In this document: positions 35,026 to 39,937 of the stretch, one piece after another
Layout: the number at the start of each line of letters is the position of its first letter
How positions within the stretch are numbered: position 1 is the first letter of the stretch
Origin: Azotobacter chroococcum
GTDB taxonomy: Bacteria; Pseudomonadota; Gammaproteobacteria; Pseudomonadales; Pseudomonadaceae
Assembly (NCBI RefSeq): GCF_004339665.1
Contig: NZ_SMMU01000030.1
Location: 1-39,937 of the forward strand
DNA: 39,937 nt
Direction: 5' to 3'
Made by a program: the position numbers and the translations under genes
Notes under the pieces: model-generated
What the model saw: the letters and a program-made list of their open reading frames with translations, nothing else
Told to the model about the DNA's origin: nothing
The model's database searches: none

Positions 35026-35393
35026 GCCTCGGCCTCCTCCCAGTCGCGCTCCGGCTCGAGCAGGCCCTGCTCGCGGAGCATCGCCTTGAAGCCCTTCATC
35101 ACCGGGCGGGAGATCATGGTCTCGGCCAGCACGCGCTTCTCATAGAGGAGGAACTGCATGTCCTCGTCCAGGCGCTTGCGGGCGTCGGCGATCAGCTGGT
35201 GGATGTCCGCGCCGAGCTTCTCGCCGGGACGCTGCTTCACCTGCTCGTAGAGTAGCGCCATGACCAGCTTCTCGGTCGGCGGCATCTTGCACTTGCCGTC
35301 GAGGATCTTCAGCATCACCGCGGTGGCGCAATCCACGTGGGACGGCGACAGGGGATGCTCCTCGGCCCAGCGGGCCACGCGTGCGGCGGTCAT
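35022..35393 (-). CDS. Unrecognised 123-aa protein beside the NifX-like gene
   Basis: The 123-aa protein is rich in charged helices (MTAARVARWAEEHPLSPSHVD, then LHQLIADARKRLDEDMQFLLYEKRVL) and contains one Cys-x-x-x pair-like region GKCKMPPTEKLVMALLYEQV. I do not recognise the family. The gene overlaps the GST gene at one end and the NifX-like gene at the other by four bases each, so all three are co-translated. Any function in metal-cluster or cofactor handling rests only on that linkage. No signal peptide or membrane segment. Confidence 0.7.
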   Translation of the reverse strand: MTAARVARWAEEHPLSPSHVDCATAVMLKILDGKCKMPPTEKLVMALLYEQVKQRPGEKLGADIHQLIADARKRLDEDMQFLLYEKRVLAETMISRPVMKGFKAMLREQGLLEPERDWEEAEA

Positions 35394-35752
35394 GCCACCA
35401 CCTCGCCGGCGGCGCTGCGCCGTGCGTAGTCGAGCAGGGAGGCCTCGATGGTCTCCCAGGCGTAGGCGGAGACGGCGCGCACGCCGATCGCCGCGAGCTT
35501 CTCGGTCGGCCCGTCGCCGATCTTGGCGACGAACACCGCCTGGCAGTCCCTGATGGCTTCGAGGATGCCGGCCATGGCGCTCTGGTTGGAGCTGTTGCCC
35601 AGGCAGTAGTGTTCCACCTCGCGCGACTCCAGCAGGCGGCAGCTTTCCGGGGTGACCTCGTAGATCGCGAAGCGCTTGGCGTGGCCGAAGTGCTCGCTGA
35701 TCGCCTGGCCTTCCTTGCTGGCCACCGCCAGCTTCACCGGGAATTCGATCAT
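35390..35752 (-). CDS. NifX/NifB-domain cofactor-binding protein
   Basis: The 120-aa protein is a dinitrogenase iron-molybdenum cofactor-type domain: VKLAVASKEGQAISEHFGHAKRFAIYEV, with the conserved EHFGHA segment, then ACQAVFVAKIGDG-like VFVAKIGDGPTEKLAAIGV. NifX, NafY and VnfX bind cofactor precursors during nitrogenase assembly. Related standalone proteins exist in non-fixing bacteria too, so a nitrogenase role is not proven. The 9-bp gap from the rhodanese-ankyrin gene supports an operon. Confidence 0.8.
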   Translation of the reverse strand: MIEFPVKLAVASKEGQAISEHFGHAKRFAIYEVTPESCRLLESREVEHYCLGNSSNQSAMAGILEAIRDCQAVFVAKIGDGPTEKLAAIGVRAVSAYAWETIEASLLDYARRSAAGEVVA

Positions 35753-35761
35753 CGTTGCTCC

Positions 35762-36547
35762 TCAGTCGGCGGTATGGCGCAACAGTTTCAGGCAGGCCCG
35801 CGAGGCGGCCAGCTCCACCGCGCGCAGGTCGTCGAAGTTGCGCACGTGCGGGTCGGCGCCGGCCTCCAGAAGGATCTGCAGGAGTTCCGGGCGGTCGCTG
35901 GAGGCGGTGTACATCAGCGCCGTGGAGCCGGCGTCGTTGCGGTTGTCCAGCTCGATGCCGGCGTCGATCAGGTCCTGCACCAGGGCGCTGTCGCGGGACA
36001 CGCAGCCGAGCCAGAGGGCGGTGTTGCCGTCGTCGTTGCGCGCCTTGACGTCGGCGCCGAGGGCCAGCAGTTCGCGAACGATCTCCCGGCGGCCCTGCAG
36101 GGCGGCGCGCATCAAGGGGGTCAGGCCGTGCTGGCCGCGGGCCTCGAGGTCGTTGGCCGGGTACTGCCACTCGGCGAGGAAGGCGGCCAGTTCGGCACTG
36201 GGCGCGCCGCCCGGCGCTGCGGCTTCGGTCAGGGCAGTGGCCAGCGGCCGGTAGCCGCCGTCGACGCTGTAGACGCGGGCGAAGCGGAAGTCGCTGAACA
36301 TCTGCGCGAAGGTCTTGCTGGAGTTGCCGTGGTAGCAGTAGATCAGCACCGGCCTCTCCTTGGGCAGGCGGCCGAGCCACATCGGCACGCGGTCCTCGGT
36401 CAGGTGCATGGCGCCGTCCAGGTGCTCCTGCTTGTAGCTGTGCATGTCGCGCACGTCGAACAGGTTGAGTTCCGGCTCGGCGCGGATCAGGGCCGCGGCC
36501 TCGACCGCGGAGAGGCATTGGTAGGGAATCCGTTCGGCTGTGGCCAT
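35762..36547 (-). CDS. Rhodanese-ankyrin fusion protein
   Basis: This 261-aa fusion has an N-terminal rhodanese domain (10-110) with the active-site loop YCYHGNSS (Cys71), so it should carry a persulfide sulfur. The C-terminal half is four ankyrin repeats (about 137-255; HGLTPLMRAALQG, DGNTALWLGCV, AGSTALMYTAS). Both parts are in the cytoplasm. I recall similar fusions near nif genes in diazotrophic gammaproteobacteria, where they could supply sulfur, but I cannot verify that here. Start ATG is 18 bases from the nitroreductase stop, so it follows it in the operon. Confidence 0.88.
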   Translation of the reverse strand: MATAERIPYQCLSAVEAAALIRAEPELNLFDVRDMHSYKQEHLDGAMHLTEDRVPMWLGRLPKERPVLIYCYHGNSSKTFAQMFSDFRFARVYSVDGGYRPLATALTEAAAPGGAPSAELAAFLAEWQYPANDLEARGQHGLTPLMRAALQGRREIVRELLALGADVKARNDDGNTALWLGCVSRDSALVQDLIDAGIELDNRNDAGSTALMYTASSDRPELLQILLEAGADPHVRNFDDLRAVELAASRACLKLLRHTAD

Positions 36548-36565
36548 GAAGGGTCTCCGCAGGCG

Positions 36566-38233
36566 TCAGTGGGGGAGGGTGTCGTGGTCGTCGGCATAGG
36601 CCGGCGCGGATTCGATGCGCGGGTCTTCCACCGGCAGGCCGACGGTGAAGTGGTAGAGCGTCTGCCAGGCGCTGCCATCGAGGCCGAGCAGGGCGTGCAC
36701 CGGGTCGTCGAAGAAGCAGCCGATGCCGGTGCCGCGCAGGCCCTGAGCCTCGGCCTCCAGGTAGAGCGCCTGGCCGATCAGCCCGGCCTCGCGATACAGG
36801 CCGCGGTAGGCGGCCGGGCCGGCGGCCAGCGCGGCGTCGAACTCGGCGAGCATGCCGAGGGCGAAGCAGGCGGTGGCGGCGATGTCCTGGTGGCAGTGCA
36901 GGCTGCGGGTGCTGCGCTGCAGCGCGAGCGGCTCCAGGCTGGCCAGCTGCAGCAGGGGCTCGAGGCCGGGCTGCGGGGCGAGGGCGAAGCGCCCGGCGAG
37001 CAGCGGGCGCAGGGCGTCGCGCTGCGCTTCGCTGCGCGGCAGCAGGTAGAGCCCCGGCGTCAGCCCCTCGACGCGGGCGACGAACAGCACCAGCGCCATC
37101 CGCGGGGCCTCGGCGAACACATCCCAGGGCAGCCCGACGGGCTGCAGGCGGGCGAGGATCGCGGCGAACTGCGCCTGGCTCATCACATGGTGGCGGTCGA
37201 AGCGCTGGGCGCTGCGCCGTTCGCCGAGCAGCGCCTGCACCGGCTTGGCGGCCTCGCCGGGCGCGCGCGGAGCGGCTGCCGGCAAGGCGGCGGCGGGCTG
37301 CGCCGGGCCATCGGCGCGACGGGTGGCGGCGGCCACCTGGGCGATCGCCGGCCAGCTGTACATGGGATGGCGGTCGATGGTCGAGGCCACGCCGTGCCAG
37401 GTGGAGTGCTCGGCCAGCGCCTGCAGCGCGGTGCTTTCCAGCGCCGCCGGCGCGGCGGCACAGAAGCTCGCGGCGAGGAGGATCTCCGCCTCTTCCAGTT
37501 CGGTTTCGGCGCGCTTGCGGGCGGGGAATTTGGCGAGCCGGTCGATGCCGGCCAGCCGCGCGAGGCTGTCGCTGCCGACGTGGGCCTGTTCCGCGAGCCG
37601 CCAGCCGAGCGCGGCGGCGGCGTAGCGCAGGGCGCCGGCGGCATGGCCGGTGTCCAGCTGGCAGTAGCGGAAGGCCCGCTCGCCGTACTTCCAGGCTTCG
37701 CGCCACATCACCGAGCTGAGCAGGATGGCCAGGCTCGGCGCCCTGCTGGCGGTCGGATGCGCGGCGCGCAGTTCCAGGGCGTGGGTTTCGGGACGGTAGT
37801 GGTACAGGCCATCCTGCAGTGCGTCGATGCCGGCGATCAGCAGGTAGGCCTCGGTCGGGTGCAGGTTGCCGCTGGAGGGGTTGGCGCGCACCGCCCAGCG
37901 GTCCGGGCCGTAGCGCTTCCAGGCGGTGAGGCCGAGCGACAGCTGCAGCAGGGCGCCGAGGCTGGCCAGATCCGGCGGCAGCGGCGTCTGGCGCGGATCG
38001 TCCAGCGCAGCGAAGGGCCGCGTGAGCGCGGTGTGCAGGGCGCTGCCGGGCGGCACGGCCGAGAGCCTGGGCAGGGCGATCTGCGCGGCGCCGTCGAAGT
38101 GGCGGAAGGGGGCCGGCTGGGCGTCCCAGTCGAGGGTGCCGGGACCGGGGGCATAGCCCTCGAAGCGGTGCTTGGTGCGCTGGTGGTAGTCCAGCACGGT
38201 TGCCAGGGCGACGGGCGGAGTCTGGGGCGGCAT
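36566..38233 (-). CDS. Two-domain SagB/ThcOx-type nitroreductase
   Basis: The 555-aa cytoplasmic protein contains two tandem nitroreductase-fold domains. The first (about 60-300) has SSGNLHPTEAYLLI, the hallmark of SagB-type oxidases, and the second (about 320-545) has RRSAQRFDRHHVMS and GTGIGCFFDDPVH. FMN-binding is likely in at least one. SagB enzymes oxidise azoline rings, but many standalone relatives have unknown functions; no RiPP precursor or cyclodehydratase is nearby. I start it at the ATG at 38233 (MPPQTPPVALATVLDYHQ), since LDYHQRTKHRFEGYA is the conserved start of such proteins. It is the first gene of the operon. Confidence 0.82.
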   Translation of the reverse strand: MPPQTPPVALATVLDYHQRTKHRFEGYAPGPGTLDWDAQPAPFRHFDGAAQIALPRLSAVPPGSALHTALTRPFAALDDPRQTPLPPDLASLGALLQLSLGLTAWKRYGPDRWAVRANPSSGNLHPTEAYLLIAGIDALQDGLYHYRPETHALELRAAHPTASRAPSLAILLSSVMWREAWKYGERAFRYCQLDTGHAAGALRYAAAALGWRLAEQAHVGSDSLARLAGIDRLAKFPARKRAETELEEAEILLAASFCAAAPAALESTALQALAEHSTWHGVASTIDRHPMYSWPAIAQVAAATRRADGPAQPAAALPAAAPRAPGEAAKPVQALLGERRSAQRFDRHHVMSQAQFAAILARLQPVGLPWDVFAEAPRMALVLFVARVEGLTPGLYLLPRSEAQRDALRPLLAGRFALAPQPGLEPLLQLASLEPLALQRSTRSLHCHQDIAATACFALGMLAEFDAALAAGPAAYRGLYREAGLIGQALYLEAEAQGLRGTGIGCFFDDPVHALLGLDGSAWQTLYHFTVGLPVEDPRIESAPAYADDHDTLPH

Positions 38234-38531
38234 GGTTCTGATGGAATTCTTGTAGGCCGGGGGGAGCTTACTTGCAAGAGCAGTACCAGACTGCGGATTG
38301 CCCGTCTGGCAAGGGTTGCTGCGCTCCGGCGCTGCGGCAGGGGTGCGACATTGTCGGCTTTGTGACAGGGCGCAGGGGCGAAATCGGTGCATGGCGCCGG
38401 CGCCGTGTAAGGTTCGGCTGACAAATCCCCGGCCTGTGTAAAAGTCCGGGTAAAGCCAGGCTGACAACGGTTTTTCGGCGCGCGGCGCGCTTAGGATGCC
38501 GTCATCCATCGCACTGTTTCGAGGTCATCCC
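38234..38531. promoter_or_regulatory. Divergent region with a repeated motif
   Basis: Between the nitroreductase operon and the RcnB-like gene, GTGTAA (38405, 38436) and GGCTGACAA (38415, 38458) occur twice, followed by GGGTAAAGCC (38449). The repeat has about 30-40 base spacing, as expected for a response-regulator site. No promoter can be fixed with confidence. Confidence 0.35.
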
Positions 38532-38927
38532 ATGCAATCGACCCGTCTCCTCGCCGGCCTGGGCCTGGCGCTCTGCCTGGGCTGCGCCCTGGTGCCGGCA
38601 GCTTCTGCCCATGGGCACGAGCCGGACGACCGGCGCCACCGCGACAGCCATGCGCAGCAACGCCCGCCGGCGGATTTCGGCCCGCTGCGCCAGTCGATCC
38701 ACGCCCATCGCCACGACATCGGTCGCGGCCCGGCCGTGCCGGCGCATGTGAGGATCGTCAAGGGCAAGCCGCTGCCGCCCGGCTGGGGCAGCCGCCTGAG
38801 CGCCCGGCAACTGCACCACCTGCCGCAGTACCGCGGCTACGAGTGGCGCCGTGCCGGCAGCAGTCTGCTGCTGGTCGACAGCCGCAGCGGCGTCGTTCAC
38901 GAAGCCCTGCTCGGGGTGCTGGACTGA
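38532..38927 (+). CDS. RcnB-like periplasmic protein
   Basis: The 131-aa precursor has a signal peptide (LLAGLGLALCLGCALVPAASA, cleaved about residue 26) and a histidine/aspartate-rich start (HGHEPDDRRHRDSHAQQR). The C-terminal half, LPPGWGSRLSARQLHHLPQYRGYEWRRAGSSLLLVD, is the RcnB/YjgA-like fold of small periplasmic proteins tied to Ni/Co homeostasis in E. coli. Whether it binds nickel is unknown, but the His-rich segment could bind metal. No rcnA or rcnR lies beside it. Confidence 0.75.
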   Translation: MQSTRLLAGLGLALCLGCALVPAASAHGHEPDDRRHRDSHAQQRPPADFGPLRQSIHAHRHDIGRGPAVPAHVRIVKGKPLPPGWGSRLSARQLHHLPQYRGYEWRRAGSSLLLVDSRSGVVHEALLGVLD

Positions 38928-38976
38928 TGCGGCCGGTCCTGCCGGGAGCCGGGCCCAGGCTCTGGCTGAGGCAGCT

Positions 38977-39741
38977 TCAGGGCGCCTCGACCCGGCCGAC
39001 GCGCAGCGCCAGCGGCCAGCGAACCGTGCGGCGCACTTCGGGATCGCCCCAGGCCGCGGCCAGTCCGGCGGCGAACTGCTCCAGAGGATCGCGGCCTTGG
39101 GCCTTTTCCAGCGCGCGCACGGCGGACCAGGTGTCGATGTAGCCGAGCAGCTCGGCCAGCGTCCACTGCACCTCGATCGCCAGCGCCGGTGCCCGGCATT
39201 CCGCGAAGGGGAAGGGCAGGCTCCGGTAGCCCTCCTCGACGTGGCGGCGCTCGGCCGGCCACCAGGGGCCGAGCACTTGGTAATAGAAGTGCTCGACCAG
39301 CGGCGCGGGCGGGCCTTCCACCTGCAGCACCCCATAGCTGATCAGCGCCAGCACGGCGTTCGGCCGGGCGACCCGCCGCACTTCGGCATAGAAGCGTTCG
39401 AGGTCGAGCCAGTGGGCAGCCTGGGCGACCGTGAGCAGATCGACGCTGGCCGGCGGCAGGCCGCTGTCCTCGGCGAGGGCGACGCGGTAGTCCACGCCCG
39501 GATGCGGCTCGGCCTTGGCGATCTGCGCCGCGCTGGCGTCGGTCGCCACCACGCGGGCGAAGTGTTCGGCCAGCGGCACCGAGAGCTGGCCGGTGCCGCA
39601 GCCGCAGTCCAGGGCACAGGCGCTGGCCGGCGCGAGGCTGGCCAGGTAGTCGATCAGTGCGGCGGGGTAGCGGGGACGGTGCGCGGCATAGTCGGCGGCG
39701 GCCGCGGAGAAGTGATCCTTGAACGGGCGGGGTTCGGTCAT
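38977..39741 (-). CDS. SAM-dependent methyltransferase
   Basis: The 254-aa protein has the class I fold with motif I LDCGCGTGQ (44-52), the acidic motif II VVATDAS, and later motifs LLTVAQAAHWLDLERFYAEV and LALISYG. Its pattern fits the family named for trans-aconitate and ubiquinone-like methyltransferases; the substrate is unknown. The ATG at 39741 (MTEPRPFKDHFS) is typical of the family. It ends 49 bases from the convergent RcnB-like gene. Confidence 0.88.
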   Translation of the reverse strand: MTEPRPFKDHFSAAAADYAAHRPRYPAALIDYLASLAPASACALDCGCGTGQLSVPLAEHFARVVATDASAAQIAKAEPHPGVDYRVALAEDSGLPPASVDLLTVAQAAHWLDLERFYAEVRRVARPNAVLALISYGVLQVEGPPAPLVEHFYYQVLGPWWPAERRHVEEGYRSLPFPFAECRAPALAIEVQWTLAELLGYIDTWSAVRALEKAQGRDPLEQFAAGLAAAWGDPEVRRTVRWPLALRVGRVEAP

Positions 39742-39810
39742 GGCGAGGCGCTCGGCGGCGGGAACGCCATGACCTTAACAGAGGGCGGGCACCCCCGGCA
39801 TCTGCTAGGG

Positions 39811-39937
39811 CCTGTTGACGTTTGGGCGCAGGCCGCGACGGCGGCCCGTCTGGCGCAGAACAAGGAACGAGGAGAGAAGTTTGGTCATTCCAAATGAACG
39901 ACGAGAGACGCCGTGCTGCGCCAGACGGGCCCCGTCC
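39811..39937. repeat. Non-coding element with a 16-bp inverted repeat
   Basis: GGCCCGTCTGGCGCAG (39843-39858) is repeated inverted as CTGCGCCAGACGGGCC (39916-39931), exact over 16 bases, with 57 bases between. The loop contains TTTGG-TCATT-CCAAA (39880-39894), itself self-complementary, next to CAAATGAACGACGAGAGA. I recall a dispersed intergenic sequence in gammaproteobacteria with the same AGTTTGGTCATTCCAAATGA core, but cannot name its family. The element runs to the window edge and may continue. Confidence 0.6.

Noticed and set aside
35381-38365. A 994-codon plus-strand frame across the nitroreductase operon
   Set aside because: Antisense to recognised genes with conserved motifs and with no ribosome site or domain.

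Overview
The window is GC-rich chromosomal DNA from a member of the Pseudomonadaceae. The strongest evidence is a block reading diguanylate cyclase, OprD-family porin, aguA, aguB, spuI, spuA, spuB, spuC, then spuD/F/G/H, which matches the gene order I know from Pseudomonas aeruginosa PA0290-PA0304. A NifX-type protein next to a rhodanese-ankyrin protein hints at a diazotroph-related lineage (Azotobacter or the P. stutzeri group). That last step is inference.

Left edge, 1-4050 (accessory DNA): the 3' end of an IS1595-type transposase gene, two copies of one gene's 3' end with its terminator, an unrecognised 183-aa gene, and a compact three-gene operon. The operon encodes an XRE-type repressor, a HipA-like kinase and a DUF3037-like protein. 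The genes overlap one another and lie downstream of clustered palindromes. It looks like an autonomous toxin-antitoxin or defence module.

4050-11720 (housekeeping and redox): a LysR regulator gene broken by an internal deletion and frameshifts, a Tat-exported aldo/keto reductase, an Npt/MFS-type transporter, an OsmC protein, a cytochrome b561 facing a cytochrome c', a GabD-type aldehyde dehydrogenase, and an FAD oxidoreductase whose start codon appears to be ATC.

11753-17234 (cyclic-di-GMP): two tandem, equal-length, membrane-bound PAS-GGDEF-EAL proteins arising from a recent duplication, then a PAS-GGDEF cyclase.

17492-34303 (polyamines): porin, an ArsR-family regulator with a cysteine pair, agmatine-to-putrescine genes (aguA, aguB), gamma-glutamylation genes (spuI, spuA, spuB), transaminase spuC, and the ABC uptake system spuD-spuF-spuG-spuH. 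Agmatine becomes N-carbamoylputrescine and then putrescine; putrescine, also imported by SpuDFGH, is glutamylated or transaminated toward GABA and succinate, to which GabD would contribute. The spu run is interrupted between spuC and spuD by a 3.3-kb island of lower GC. The island carries REP-like repeats around a DUF6429 gene, a RelE/HigB-type toxin with its antitoxin, and an overlapping gene pair encoding an FRG-domain protein and a four-cysteine uracil-DNA-glycosylase-like protein, followed immediately by an integron attC-like sequence. No second binding-protein gene (spuE) and no aguR are present.

34396-38233 (minus strand): an operon of two-domain SagB-type nitroreductase, rhodanese-ankyrin protein, NifX-like protein, an unrecognised 123-aa protein and a glutathione S-transferase, possibly nitrogenase-associated. 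The window ends with a small RcnB-like periplasmic protein, a methyltransferase and a non-coding element with a 16-bp perfect inverted repeat. I saw no tRNA, rRNA or CRISPR array.
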